A stretch of 64,000 nucleotides of DNA, taken from contig NZ_VRSV01000001.1 of assembly GCF_008017415.1 (NCBI RefSeq), positions 1,550,001 through 1,614,000 on the forward strand, given 5' to 3'. The DNA is from Microbacterium hatanonis. Its GTDB lineage: Bacteria > Actinomycetota > Actinomycetes > Actinomycetales > Microbacteriaceae. Positions 28,496 to 37,257 of the stretch are shown here, piece by piece. Position numbers and translations under genes: made by a program. The notes beneath the pieces were generated by a model. It ran no database searches and was not told the DNA's origin. It was given only the letters and a program-made list of their open reading frames with translations. Position 1 is the stretch's first letter. Each line of letters begins with the position of its first letter.

Positions 28496-29596
28496 GTGAA
28501 AATCCACAACCCGTTCCGTGTCGCGCTCGTCGCGACGCTGGGCGTCGGCGTCGGGCTTCTGCTGATCGGCAGCATCCAAGCTCTCTCGACCATCCTGTTG
28601 TACGTCGGGACGGCCCTGTTCCTCTCCCTCGGGCTCGAACCGATCGTCGGCTGGCTCGAGAAGCGCAGACTGCCGCGCTGGGCGGCGGTGCTCGTCACGA
28701 TCCTGGGCGTCCTCGCGGTGTTCGCCGGCATCATCCTCGCGGTCGTGCCGATCATCGTGGACCAGATCGTGCAGCTGATCGGCCAGATCGACGTCATCGT
28801 CCAGACGAGCAACCTCGACGACATCGTCGAACAGGTGCGTCAGTGGGTTCAGACGAACTTCCCGGGCATCAACGTCGACCAGGCGTGGCAGTACGTCCAG
28901 AACTGGTACACCTCCCTCGACGTGGGCTCCATCGGAGGCGAGATCGGCGGCAGCATCATCACGATCCTCGGAACCGTGATCGCCGGTTTCGGAGGAGCGT
29001 TCATCGTGCTCATCCTGACCATCTACTTCACGGCGTCGACGCCGTCCCTGAAGTCGGCGGTGTACCAGCTGGTTCCTGCCTCGAAGCGTCCTCGCTTCAT
29101 CGACCTCGCCGAGCAGATCGTCGACTCGGTCGGTTTCTACGTCATCGGTCAGATCAGCCTCGGAGTCATCAACGGCGTGCTGAGCGCGATCTTCCTCACG
29201 ATCATCGGCGCACCGTTCCCCGCCGTGCTCGCCGTCGTCGCCTTCTTCTTCTCACTGATCCCGCTGGTCGGCACCTTGACCGGTTCGACGATCATCGTCT
29301 TGACGTGCCTGATCCCGGGCCTCGGCGGCGGGGGCGGCCTCTTCGGTCTCCAGTCACCGACGCTCGCGCTCGTCGCCGCGGTCTACTACCTCGTCTACAT
29401 GCAGATCGAGGCGTACATCATCTCGCCGCGCATCATGAACCGCGCCGTGTCCATTCCCGGGGCGGTCGTGGTCATCGCCGCCCTCGCCGGCGCCGCGCTC
29501 GGCCAGCTGCTCGGCGCACTGGTCGCGATCCCGGTGGCGGCCAGCATCCTGATCATCTACCGGCAGGTCATCATCCCGAGACAGAACGAACGCTGA
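28496..29596 (+). CDS. AI-2E family transporter / permease
   Basis: The protein is 366 aa with about 7-8 hydrophobic helices in the AI-2E (TqsA/YdiK-like) pattern: two N-terminal helices, a soluble loop (about 80-150), then a helix cluster with SLGVINGVLSAIF, PLVGTLTGSTII and the C-terminal MQIEAYIISPRIM. The family is implicated in small-molecule or Na+/H+ efflux; the substrate here is unknown. The GTG at 28496 gives the conserved N-terminus, with CAGGAG 12 nt before it. It is divergent from the membrane/lipobox gene and shares a 175-bp promoter region with it. Confidence 0.85.
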   Translation: MKIHNPFRVALVATLGVGVGLLLIGSIQALSTILLYVGTALFLSLGLEPIVGWLEKRRLPRWAAVLVTILGVLAVFAGIILAVVPIIVDQIVQLIGQIDVIVQTSNLDDIVEQVRQWVQTNFPGINVDQAWQYVQNWYTSLDVGSIGGEIGGSIITILGTVIAGFGGAFIVLILTIYFTASTPSLKSAVYQLVPASKRPRFIDLAEQIVDSVGFYVIGQISLGVINGVLSAIFLTIIGAPFPAVLAVVAFFFSLIPLVGTLTGSTIIVLTCLIPGLGGGGGLFGLQSPTLALVAAVYYLVYMQIEAYIISPRIMNRAVSIPGAVVVIAALAGAALGQLLGALVAIPVAASILIIYRQVIIPRQNER

Positions 29597-29602
29597 CGCG
29601 GG

Positions 29603-30328
29603 TCAGGATGCGGAGGTGCTCTCCGCCCACTCTGTCGGGAGCGGCAGGGCAGCGGGATTGACTGTTTTGACGATCTCCGTGAGCACGCGAGCGGTCTGGG
29701 CCTCCCCGACCCAGAGGTGCTTTCCGCCTTCTACGGCGATCAGCTCCGCGTCGGGGATCGATGCGAACCGTTCGGCCGCCTCGGGCGGGCGCAGGTAGTC
29801 GTCGAACTCGGGGATGAGCACGACGACGCGACGGTGATCCCCCGCCCACGCGGCGACCTCCTCCGGTGTGGCCCGGTGCAACGGGGGCGACAGGAGGATG
29901 ACGCCCTCGACGTCGTGCTCGCGCGCGTACTTGAGCGCGAGCTCCGTACCGAACGACCACCCCACGATCCAGGGTCGGGGCAGGCCGCGCTCGCGAACCA
30001 TCTCCATGGCGGCGGCGACGTCGAACCTCTCCCCCGCACCTCCGTCGAAAGCGCCCTCGCTCGTCCCTCGCGGCGAGGTCGTCCCGCGGGTGTTGAAACG
30101 AAGAACGGCCAGATCGGCGAGAGCCGGCAATCGCGCCGCAGCCTTGCGGATGATGTGGGAGTCCATGAAACCGCCGGCCGTCGGCAAGGGATGCAGCGTG
30201 ACGAGCGTCGCGACCGGCGCGGTCTCCTCGGGAAGCGCGAGTTCACCGACGAGCCGGAGGCCATCGGACGTCTGCAGTTCGATGTCCTCGCGGCGCGCGG
30301 GGAGCACGATCGGTCCTCGGATCTCCAT
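29603..30328 (-). CDS. Alpha/beta hydrolase
   Basis: The protein is 241 aa. The nucleophile elbow GWSFG is at about residue 120, an acidic residue lies in VLIPEFDDYLRPPE, and the catalytic His is in EGGKHLW near residue 210. The oxyanion region is TLHPLPTAGGFMDS. It belongs to the small cytosolic dienelactone-hydrolase/YqiA-like group; the substrate is unknown. The ATG at 30328 lies one base after the stop of the zinc-ribbon gene, so the two share a transcript. Confidence 0.85.
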   Translation of the reverse strand: MEIRGPIVLPARREDIELQTSDGLRLVGELALPEETAPVATLVTLHPLPTAGGFMDSHIIRKAAARLPALADLAVLRFNTRGTTSPRGTSEGAFDGGAGERFDVAAAMEMVRERGLPRPWIVGWSFGTELALKYAREHDVEGVILLSPPLHRATPEEVAAWAGDHRRVVVLIPEFDDYLRPPEAAERFASIPDAELIAVEGGKHLWVGEAQTARVLTEIVKTVNPAALPLPTEWAESTSAS

Positions 30329-30329
30329 G

Positions 30330-30617
30330 TCAGCCCAATCTCCAGCAGTGCGTGTGCCAGTGTCGTCGATTCGCGAGGTCGGCAGCGTCTCCGAGCACGC
30401 CGTCCGCGCGCCAGGTGACGACGTGGGCCGTGCCGGCGGCGATCGTGCGGCCGCACCCCGGGCAGGTGTACGCCTTGACGGCCTTCGACGCCGAGACGGG
30501 TTGCACCGTCCATTCGGCACCGCGACGGGTCTCCGAGCGCTTCCACCCCGCGATCAGTCGATCGAGGGAGTCGTCCGACGACGAGGAGTCAGGACGACGG
30601 CGATGTGAGCGGGGCAT
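30330..30617 (-). CDS. Small zinc-ribbon-like protein
   Basis: The protein is 95 aa. The N-terminus is basic and Ser-rich. The second half has a clear metal site: YTCPGCGRTI followed by a His and then RRHWHTHCW, so Cys2 with His/Cys ligands. Similar proteins occur beside an alpha/beta hydrolase in other actinobacteria, and no function has been assigned. Zinc binding is inferred from the spacing of Cys and His. It is probably the first gene of a two-gene unit with the hydrolase; the ATG at 30617 has no strong Shine-Dalgarno site. Confidence 0.78.
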   Translation of the reverse strand: MPRSHRRRPDSSSSDDSLDRLIAGWKRSETRRGAEWTVQPVSASKAVKAYTCPGCGRTIAAGTAHVVTWRADGVLGDAADLANRRHWHTHCWRLG

Positions 30618-30629
30618 GACGCGGCTCGC

Positions 30630-31343
30630 TCACCACCAGTGGTTGCGGGTCCAGAAGTCGTACGCCGCCGACCAGCTGCCGTAGCGACCGACGGCGTACC
30701 CCGTCGCCCAGCGCAGGTTGTCGACCGGGTCGTAGCCGTTGCCCGGCACCTTGCTGCACGGCAGGGCCTGCACGAGCCCGCACGCCCCCGATGAGCTGTT
30801 CGTGGCGTTCGGGTTCCAGCCGCTCTCGCGCGACACGATGTAATCGACGTAGCCCTGATCGCCCTCGGCGATGCCTGCGGCCGCCATCCACTCCGCCGCC
30901 GATCCCCCGCCGGTGTACTGCGGTCGCGCGGAGATCGACTTCTGAGCGGTGCCGCTGGAGGCGCTGGCGCTCGGAGTCGGTGTCGGGGTCGGAGTGGGTT
31001 TCGGGGTGACGTACACGGAGTAACCCGCCCGGTCGAGCGACGCGGCCGCGGCATCGGCCCCGCTCGCGAACGATTGGGCGTCGTCCATCGAGACCGAGTA
31101 GAGGGAGACGCCGTCGGATTCGGCGGCTCGGGCATCGACGACCGCCCCGCCGAGAGGGCCGACGTAGGCGACCGCGAATGCGAGGGCGGCGCACCCGGCG
31201 AAGACCGACAGAACACCGCGACGTCGCGACCATCGCGGCTGCGGACGCACCGACGCCACGGGCGAGACGACATCGACCGTCGCGTGCGACCGACGTGCGA
31301 GGCGGCGCGAAGAAGCGCGAGTCAGGTCGGTGCCGGGAGTCAC
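30630..31343 (-). CDS. Secreted lytic transglycosylase-like protein
   Basis: The protein is 237 aa. A basic N-terminus and a hydrophobic segment (about 43-65) form a signal anchor, followed by a Thr/Pro linker with alternating TPTP. The C-terminal domain (about 150-237) has VDYIVSRESGWNPNATN, with the probable catalytic Glu, then GACGLVQALPCSKVPGNGYDP and a terminal NHWW. This is the lysozyme-like fold of transglycosylases close to the APF C-terminal domain, acting on peptidoglycan outside the membrane. Two Cys (ACGL, PCSK) could pair. It starts with GTG at 31343. Confidence 0.82.
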   Translation of the reverse strand: MTPGTDLTRASSRRLARRSHATVDVVSPVASVRPQPRWSRRRGVLSVFAGCAALAFAVAYVGPLGGAVVDARAAESDGVSLYSVSMDDAQSFASGADAAAASLDRAGYSVYVTPKPTPTPTPTPSASASSGTAQKSISARPQYTGGGSAAEWMAAAGIAEGDQGYVDYIVSRESGWNPNATNSSSGACGLVQALPCSKVPGNGYDPVDNLRWATGYAVGRYGSWSAAYDFWTRNHWW

Positions 31344-31402
31344 AATGCCGTCGAGTCTAACGGGCGCACCGCGGGGCTGTCACCCGCGTCCGGCGCGTCA
31401 CG

Positions 31403-31981
31403 TCAACCGACCGCGAGCATGACCTCGACGACCGCGTCGAGCACCGCGTCCACCTGCGTCTCGCTGTATCCGCCGCGCTGCATGCGGAATGCGACGGCTC
31501 GCACCTGATCGGGGGTGACGGGGTCGCCGGAGGCGATGTAGCGGGCGATCTTGTCGGCCACGAGATCGACCTCGTCGACGCGGTAGCCGTAGCGGAGCAC
31601 GCTGACCCGGTCGAACCTGTGCCGGCGAGGCCTCGTCAGCCGATCGAGCACGACCTGCGCGGTCTGGCGCGACTCGGCGACCCACGCACGCGCGCCCCGC
31701 CGCGACATGGCCTGCTCGCGCTCGCGAGCGGCGAACGCGTCTTCGATCCTCCCGAGAGCGGCGTCCACCGGGGCGATCGCGTAGCCCTTCTTCACGAGGG
31801 GGAACGCGGTCTCCCGAACGACCGTGGAACGCAGGGTGCCGGGCTCATCTGCTTCGAACGCGGCGCGGGCCTGCGCGAGGAACGCGTCGACCGCGCGCTT
31901 CTCGTACCCCTTCTGGCGCCCGAACGTCTCGGGGAACGGCGATTCGACCGCGGCCGTATCCAGGTCGGAAGACATCGTCAT
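31403..31981 (-). CDS. DivIVA-repeat protein
   Basis: The protein is 192 aa and soluble. It has four copies of a short motif (F or R, spacer, GY, three residues, then VD followed by a helix): GYEKRAVDAFL, GYAIAPVDAAL, GYRVDEVDLVA and GYSETQVDAVL. These are DivIVA-type repeats found in actinobacterial proteins of unknown role, possibly linked to the cell pole or envelope growth. There is no long coiled coil as in Wag31. The ATG at 31981 overlaps the cdsA stop by 4 nt, so it is translated together with cdsA. Confidence 0.82.
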   Translation of the reverse strand: MTMSSDLDTAAVESPFPETFGRQKGYEKRAVDAFLAQARAAFEADEPGTLRSTVVRETAFPLVKKGYAIAPVDAALGRIEDAFAAREREQAMSRRGARAWVAESRQTAQVVLDRLTRPRRHRFDRVSVLRYGYRVDEVDLVADKIARYIASGDPVTPDQVRAVAFRMQRGGYSETQVDAVLDAVVEVMLAVG

Positions 31982-33021
31982 GACACCGCCAGAGGTGAGA
32001 GGAGGTAGAAGAGAGCGAGGGCCGCCGTAGCCGACGGGAGGATCGAATCGAGGCGGTCGAGTACCCCGCCGTGTCCGGGGAGCCACGAGCTCATGTCTTT
32101 GATGCCGAGATCCCGCTTGACCATCGACTCCCCGAGATCACCGATCGTGGCAGTCCCCAGGATCACGGCGCCGATGATGAGCCCGGTCCACCAGGGCAGG
32201 CCCAGCATGTACAGCGCCAGGAGGACTCCGGCGATCAGAGCCGCCACGAACGCGCCGCCGAAGCCTTCCCAGGTCTTCTTGGGGCTGATCCTCGGGGCCA
32301 TCGGGTGCCGCCCGATAGTGAGCCCCGTGACGTAGGCGCCGGTGTCGGCGGCCACGGTGATGATGATGAAGGCCAAGGCCCACCACTCCCCGCCGTCCTG
32401 GCTGAGGAGGATCATCGCGAGGCTCCCGAGGAACGGGACGTACAGGACGACGAGACCGGTGATCAGCACGTCGGAGAGCACCGCACCGTACGTGCGCCCA
32501 TCACGCGAGAACATCTGCCCCAGGAGCCGCCACACGATGAGGACGACGACCACGACCATCGTGAGCACCCAGTGCAACCAGAGGTCGACGAAATAGCCGC
32601 TCAGCATCAGGACCACGCCGCCCAGCAGCTGCGGGATCAGGTCGACGCGGCGGCCGGACGCCCGCAACGCACGGACGAACTCGAACACTCCGAGCGACGT
32701 CGCCGCGATCGCGAACAGGAGGAAGATCCACTTGAAGAAGATGAGCGACGCGACGACGACGACGCCGATCGCGACGCCGATGACGATGGCGAGGATGAGA
32801 TCGCGGCCCGTGCGCTGCTTGATCCGCTCGTTCGCCTCTTCGAATTCCGCCCTCGCGTGTGCGACGTGCGTCTCGAACTCGGCCCGCGCCGAACGCGCAC
32901 CGGTCGTCGTGGAGGCGGATGCGTCGGCCGCGCTGTGCGCGCGACGGAGCCCGCCGCCCTCACGGCGGCTGGTGGGAGGTTCGGACGGCTCGGGGCCTTC
33001 CGACCCGGGAGCGTCGGTCAT
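31978..33021 (-). CDS. cdsA: Phosphatidate cytidylyltransferase
   Basis: The protein is 347 aa. An N-terminal hydrophilic extension (about 1-65, Arg/Ala-rich with a short coiled segment) is followed by about eight membrane helices. The family signature sits near the end: GDLGESMVKRDLGIKDMSSWLPGHGGVLDRLDS. CdsA makes CDP-diacylglycerol from phosphatidate and CTP at the inner membrane. It lies 8 bp after frr and overlaps the DivIVA-repeat gene. The ATG at 33021 is the only sensible start. Confidence 0.95.
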   Translation of the reverse strand: MTDAPGSEGPEPSEPPTSRREGGGLRRAHSAADASASTTTGARSARAEFETHVAHARAEFEEANERIKQRTGRDLILAIVIGVAIGVVVVASLIFFKWIFLLFAIAATSLGVFEFVRALRASGRRVDLIPQLLGGVVLMLSGYFVDLWLHWVLTMVVVVVLIVWRLLGQMFSRDGRTYGAVLSDVLITGLVVLYVPFLGSLAMILLSQDGGEWWALAFIIITVAADTGAYVTGLTIGRHPMAPRISPKKTWEGFGGAFVAALIAGVLLALYMLGLPWWTGLIIGAVILGTATIGDLGESMVKRDLGIKDMSSWLPGHGGVLDRLDSILPSATAALALFYLLSPLAVS

Positions 33022-33029
33022 GGGGAGTC

Positions 33030-33584
33030 TCAGACCTCGAGGAGCTCTGCTTCTTTGCGCTTGAGTGCATCGTCGATCGCGTCGACGTGCGCACGTGTCA
33101 GAGAGTCGAGCTCCTTGTCGGCACGGGCGATCTCGTCTTCGCCGATCTCGCTCTTGAGCGCGTCGAGGTCGTCCTTCGCCTTCCGACGGATGCCGCGGAC
33201 GTGCACCTTCGCGTCCTCGCCCTTCGTGCGCACGATCTTGACGTACTCCTTGCGGCGCTCCTGCGTCAGCTCGGGAAGCGTCACGCGCACGAGGTTGCCG
33301 TCGTTGGTCGGGTTCGCACCGAGGTTGGGCATGTCGCGGATCGCCTGTTCGATGGCCTTCAGCGCCGACTTGTCGTACGGCGTCACGACCAGCGTGCGGG
33401 CCTCGGCGTTGTTCAGCGACGCGAGCTGCGCGAGCGGCGTCGGGGTGCCGTAGTAGTCCACGAGGATCTTCTGGAACATCTGCGGGTTCGCCCGCCCGGT
33501 GCGGACGGTGGCGAAGTCGTCCTTCGCCGCCTCGACGGCGCGATCCATGCGCGTTCCTGCATCGGCCATAACTTCGGCGATCAC
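33030..33584 (-). CDS. frr: Ribosome recycling factor
   Basis: The protein is 184 aa, full length. [24 protein letters not shown] and the C-terminal helix with [20 protein letters not shown] are typical. RRF splits post-termination ribosomes with EF-G. It starts with GTG at 33584, with GGAG 5 nt upstream. An in-frame ATG five codons later is less likely because family members keep the residues before it. It sits between pyrH and cdsA in the usual order. Confidence 0.97.
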   Translation of the reverse strand: MIAEVMADAGTRMDRAVEAAKDDFATVRTGRANPQMFQKILVDYYGTPTPLAQLASLNNAEARTLVVTPYDKSALKAIEQAIRDMPNLGANPTNDGNLVRVTLPELTQERRKEYVKIVRTKGEDAKVHVRGIRRKAKDDLDALKSEIGEDEIARADKELDSLTRAHVDAIDDALKRKEAELLEV

Positions 33585-33657
33585 GGTGACTCCATTCGTA
33601 AAACCTGTGCCATAACTCTAACGGCGCTGCGCCGCGCTTCCCGGGCGCGACGAACCG

Positions 33658-34377
33658 TCATACCGAGACGCGCGTACCGATCGGCTCGCCCACCAGCGCG
33701 CGGGTGACGTTGCCGGCCGGCTCCATCCCGAACACCCGCATGTCCATCCCGTTGTCCATGCAGAGGCTGAACGCGGTGGAGTCCACGACCTTGAGGCCGC
33801 GCTGCAGAGCGTCCATGTACGTGATGTGGTCGATACGGGTCGCCGTCGGATCGGTGCGCGGGTCAGCGGTATAGACCCCGTCGACACCGTTCTTCGCCAC
33901 GAGGACCTCGGTGCAACCGGTCTCGAGCGCGCGCTGGGCGGCCACCGTGTCGGTGGAGAAGTACGGAAGTCCGGCGCCCGCGCCGAAGATGACGATGCGG
34001 CCCTTCTCCATGTGCCGGACGGCACGGCGAGGAATGTAGGGCTCGGCGACCTGGGTCATCGAGATCGCCGATTGCACGCGCGTGGCGGCACCCGCCTGCT
34101 CCAGGAAGTCCTGAAGGGCGAGGGCGTTCATGACGGTGCCCAGCATGCCCATGTAGTCGGCACGACCGCGATCCATGCCGCGCTGGCTGAGCTCGGCACC
34201 GCGGAAAAAGTTGCCTCCACCGACGACGATCGCGATCTCCACCTGGTCGACGGCGGCGGCGATCTCGCGGGCGATCTGGCTCACGACGTCGGGATTGACC
34301 CCGAGTTGCCCCCCGCCGAACGCCTCCCCGGAGAGCTTCAGCAGAACCCTGCGGCGGGTGGAGTTCTCATCGATCAC
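33658..34377 (-). CDS. pyrH: Uridylate kinase (UMP kinase)
   Basis: The protein is 239 aa. [13 protein letters not shown] at the N-terminus, [10 protein letters not shown], and the nucleotide-binding segment [12 protein letters not shown] are typical of the bacterial amino-acid-kinase-type UMP kinase. It phosphorylates UMP to UDP and is usually activated by GTP and inhibited by UTP. The GTG at 34377 is chosen because AGAGGA lies about 8 nt upstream; a longer in-frame extension has no family similarity. It follows the tsf terminator. Confidence 0.96.
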   Translation of the reverse strand: MIDENSTRRRVLLKLSGEAFGGGQLGVNPDVVSQIAREIAAAVDQVEIAIVVGGGNFFRGAELSQRGMDRGRADYMGMLGTVMNALALQDFLEQAGAATRVQSAISMTQVAEPYIPRRAVRHMEKGRIVIFGAGAGLPYFSTDTVAAQRALETGCTEVLVAKNGVDGVYTADPRTDPTATRIDHITYMDALQRGLKVVDSTAFSLCMDNGMDMRVFGMEPAGNVTRALVGEPIGTRVSV

Positions 34378-34433
34378 GGGTGTCGTCCTCTCGTCGGGTT
34401 CAAAGGTACCGCGCGCATGTGGCGGGCAAGACA

Positions 34434-34465
34434 AGAGCCCGGGATGCTGATGCATCCCGGGCTCT
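34434..34465 (-). terminator. Terminator of the rpsB-tsf operon
   Basis: A perfect 14-bp stem (34434-34447 with 34452-34465) with a 4-nt loop starts 9 bp after the tsf stop. On the minus strand the stem is followed by TTGTCTTG. Confidence 0.85.
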
Positions 34466-34474
34466 GGAGACGAG

Positions 34475-35302
34475 CTACGCGCCGACCTTGAAGCGGGCGA
34501 AGTCGGTCAGGGTGATACCGGCGTTCTTCGCGACCTGGGCGATGGACAGCTTGTTGTCCTTCGCGTAGTCCTGGTCGAGCAGCGACACCTGCTTGAAGAA
34601 CGCGTTGACACGCCCTTCGACGATCTTCGGCAGAGCCGCTTCCGGCTTGCCCTCGTTGCGGGAGATCTCGGTGACGATCTCGCGCTCCTTGTCGACATCG
34701 CCCTCGGGCACGTCGTCGCGGGAGAGGTACGACGGGTTGGCGAACGAGATGTGCTGCGCGATGCTGCGAGCGGTCTCCGCGTCGTCACCCGAGTAGGCCA
34801 GGACCACGCCCACCTGGGGCGGGAGGTCCTTGCTCGTCTTGTGGAGGTAGATCTCGAAGTGGTCGCCCGAGAGGGTGCGCACGCGGCGCAGTTCGACCTT
34901 CTCGCCGATGATCGCGGCCTCGTCCGAGATGAGCTGGTCGACCGTCTGGCCGTTCGCGTCGGCGGCGAGAGCTGCCTCGGCCGAGTCCGCGGCGGCTGCG
35001 GCAGCAGCATCCGCGACCTTGTCGGCGAGGGCGATGAAGCGCTCGTTCTTCGCGACGAAGTCGGTCTCGCAGGCGAGCTCGACGAGCGTGACCTTGCCGT
35101 TCAGCTCGCGAGCGGCGACGAGTCCCTCGCTGGTGGAGCGGTCGGCACGCTTCGCGTTGCCCTTCGCTCCCTTGAGACGGAGGATCTCGACGGCCTTCTC
35201 GACGTTGCCGTCGGCCTCTTCGAGCGCCTTCTTCGTGTCGACCATGCCCGTGCCGAGCTGCTCGCGCAGCGCCTTGATGTCGGCGATGGTGAAGTTTGCC
35301 AT
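34475..35302 (-). CDS. tsf: Elongation factor Ts
   Basis: The protein is 275 aa. The N-terminal UBA-like region ([22 protein letters not shown]) and [16 protein letters not shown] included, are typical. EF-Ts recharges EF-Tu with GTP. It is separated from rpsB by a strong hairpin at 35344-35388. The ATG at 35302 has an AAGGAG about 10 nt upstream. The stop is followed by a clear terminator. Confidence 0.98.
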   Translation of the reverse strand: MANFTIADIKALREQLGTGMVDTKKALEEADGNVEKAVEILRLKGAKGNAKRADRSTSEGLVAARELNGKVTLVELACETDFVAKNERFIALADKVADAAAAAAADSAEAALAADANGQTVDQLISDEAAIIGEKVELRRVRTLSGDHFEIYLHKTSKDLPPQVGVVLAYSGDDAETARSIAQHISFANPSYLSRDDVPEGDVDKEREIVTEISRNEGKPEAALPKIVEGRVNAFFKQVSLLDQDYAKDNKLSIAQVAKNAGITLTDFARFKVGA

Positions 35303-35343
35303 GGGGTGCTGGCTCCTTGATTCGTATGTGGGTGACGGATGCC

Positions 35344-35388
35344 CGGCGCGCCCGCCGCTCCGACCGAGGTCGGAGGGCGGGCGCGCCG
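35344..35388 (-). promoter_or_regulatory. Long two-part hairpin between rpsB and tsf
   Basis: A 13-bp outer stem (35344-35356 with 35376-35388) encloses an inner stem (35359-35365 with 35368-35374). There is no T-tract on the minus strand after it. It may attenuate tsf transcription or stabilise the rpsB mRNA end. Confidence 0.6.
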
Positions 35389-35416
35389 ATCGTAGCGTCT
35401 GAGGGGAATGCGCCGG

Positions 35417-36403
35417 TTACTTGGCGTCGGTGGCCTCGTCGGCGGCGACCTCTTCGGTCGACTCGCCGGCGGCGGCCGCGACGGCCTCGTCGTGCGCCTC
35501 GGCGCCCAGGGCGTCGGCGATCGACTCGGTGGCACGCTCCGTCGTCTCGACCTGCTCGTCTGCGACGAGCTCATCGGCTTCGGCCTTGGCCTCGCCCAGG
35601 TCGGCGACCTTCTCGGTGTCGGCCGACGACTGCGCGGGAGCACCCTGCTCGAGCAGCTCACGCTCCCAGTCGGCGAGAGGCTCGGCCTCGGTGGCCGCCT
35701 CGTCGGTGGGGTTGTGGCGCTGGATCAGGCCCTCGGCGGCGGCGTCGGCGATGATGCGCGTGAGCAGGCTCACGGAACGGATCGCGTCGTCGTTGCCGGG
35801 GATCGGGTACTGGAACTCGTCGGGGTCGGCGTTCGTGTCGAGGATGCCGATCACGGGGATGCCGAGCTTCTTGGCCTCGTCGACCGCGAGGTGCTCGCGC
35901 TTCGCGTCGACGACCCAGATCGCGGAGGGGGTCTTCTGCAGGTTGCGGATACCGCCGAGCGACTTGTGGAGCTTGTCGAGCTCACGCTTCTTCAGAAGGA
36001 GTTCCTTCTTGGTGAAGCCGCTCTCAGCCGGGTTCTCGTAGTCGAGCTCCTCGAGCTCCTTCATGCGAGCGAGGCGCTTGGAGACCGTCTGGAAGTTGGT
36101 GAGGAGACCGCCGAGCCAACGCTGGTTGACGTAGGGCTGGTTGACGCGCGTCGCCTGCTCGGCGAGCACTTCCTGAGCCTGCTTCTTCGTACCGACGAAG
36201 AGGATGGTGCCGCCGTGGGCAACCGTCTCCTTGACGAACTCGTACGCCTTGTCGATGTACGTCAGCGACTGCTGGAGGTCGATGATGTGGATTCCGCTGC
36301 GCTCGGTGAGGATGAAGCGCTTGACTTTCGGGTTCCACCGGCGGGTCTGGTGTCCGAAGTGGACGCCGCTGTCGAGCAGCTGGCGGATGGTGACGACGGC
36401 CAT
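35417..36403 (-). CDS. rpsB: 30S ribosomal protein S2
   Basis: The protein is 328 aa. The S2 body (to about residue 245) has [36 protein letters not shown] and the C-terminal [19 protein letters not shown] tail of about 80 residues, rich in Ala, Glu and Asp, follows, as in other actinobacteria. The ATG at 36403 has AGGAG 7 nt upstream; upstream in-frame codons are not S2. A 5' region of more than 200 nt precedes it. Divergent gene: M23-like protein. Confidence 0.97.
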   Translation of the reverse strand: MAVVTIRQLLDSGVHFGHQTRRWNPKVKRFILTERSGIHIIDLQQSLTYIDKAYEFVKETVAHGGTILFVGTKKQAQEVLAEQATRVNQPYVNQRWLGGLLTNFQTVSKRLARMKELEELDYENPAESGFTKKELLLKKRELDKLHKSLGGIRNLQKTPSAIWVVDAKREHLAVDEAKKLGIPVIGILDTNADPDEFQYPIPGNDDAIRSVSLLTRIIADAAAEGLIQRHNPTDEAATEAEPLADWERELLEQGAPAQSSADTEKVADLGEAKAEADELVADEQVETTERATESIADALGAEAHDEAVAAAAGESTEEVAADEATDAK

Positions 36404-36750
36404 GGCCGTTCTCCTGTTCTCGGCGCGCGCACGCGCCGTCTGCGGTTGATCTCGCCGGTCCGGAGGAACGGCGGGCCTGGTGCCCGGCGCGCACCCGCCC
36501 TGAAACTGCTCAGGGACCGATGGGTGCGGATGCCGCGCGGTGCGGTTCGGAGAACCACGGAGCGCTGAGGGCACGCGGAGTCACCCCGATACACGAGGTG
36601 CGACATCCACTCTACCAGCGCGCCCCGTTTCCCAGGTACGCGCGCCGCAGAGGGTCTCCCCTTCCTCCCCAGACCGGTTCCCAGGAGGATCTTCACCGCT
36701 CCCGACGGAACGCGGATCCACCCGCCCCTCCAGAAGCGAAGCTGTCAGTC
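36404..36750. promoter_or_regulatory. Divergent rpsB / M23 intergenic region (347 bp)
   Basis: It contains no ORF I accept. On the minus strand a TAGAGT box lies at 36609-36614, giving an rpsB leader of about 200 nt if used; no good -35 is visible. A hairpin CGGCGCG-CGCA-CGCGCCG lies at 36421-36438, just before the rpsB Shine-Dalgarno site. Such a leader could carry S2 autoregulation, but no known leader motif is recognised. Confidence 0.4.
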
Positions 36751-37257
36751 ATGTCGAGACGCACCCGATCCGTGCTGTTCGCGGTCGCGGCATCCACTGT
36801 CGCCCTCCTCGCCACGGCAGGGGCGACGGCTGCGGAAGCACCCGACCTCACGACCCTCGGATGGCGGTGGCCCGTCGACACCCTGCGCATCGTCGAACCG
36901 TATGCGGCTCCGCCGCACGCCTACGGTGCCGGTCATCGCGGGGTTGACCTGGCAATGGACGGGGGCGAGGTGCGCGCACCGTCCGAGGGGATCATCGCGT
37001 TCGCCGGGCCAGTGGCCGGACGCGGGGTGGTGACCATCGACCACGGCGGAGGCCTCGTGACGACCCTCGAACCGGTCGAGCCTCTCGCGCAGGCCGGCTC
37101 CTCCGTCTCGCGAGGCGACATCGTGGCCGCACGGAGCGAGGGCGGGCACACGCCGCCGGGCGTGCTGCACTTCGGGGTGCGCCTCGCCGGGGAGTACATC
37201 AACCCCATGCTGCTGCTGGGAGGCGTGCCGCGCGCGGTGCTCCTCCCGTGCTGCTGA
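36751..37257 (+). CDS. Secreted M23/LytM-like protein, probably not a full peptidase
   Basis: The protein is 168 aa. It has a signal peptide (basic start, core VLFAVAASTVALLATAGATA, then AEA) and a LytM-like domain. The first metal motif is present (GAGHRGVDLA: His and Asp). At the second motif, usually HxH, the sequence is GVLHFGVRL: the first His is replaced by Val. Catalysis is therefore doubtful, and binding or activation of other hydrolases is possible. A gene of this family next to rpsB is typical of actinobacteria (in M. tuberculosis, Rv2891 beside rpsB). ATG at 36751; no strong Shine-Dalgarno site. Confidence 0.82.
   Translation: MSRRTRSVLFAVAASTVALLATAGATAAEAPDLTTLGWRWPVDTLRIVEPYAAPPHAYGAGHRGVDLAMDGGEVRAPSEGIIAFAGPVAGRGVVTIDHGGGLVTTLEPVEPLAQAGSSVSRGDIVAARSEGGHTPPGVLHFGVRLAGEYINPMLLLGGVPRAVLLPCC

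Noticed and set aside
36520..36750. N-terminal extension of the M23-like frame
   Set aside because: It would put a signal peptide 77 residues inside the protein, which is not plausible.
36404..36750. Riboswitch in the rpsB leader
   Set aside because: No known riboswitch or ribosomal leader motif could be recognised by eye.
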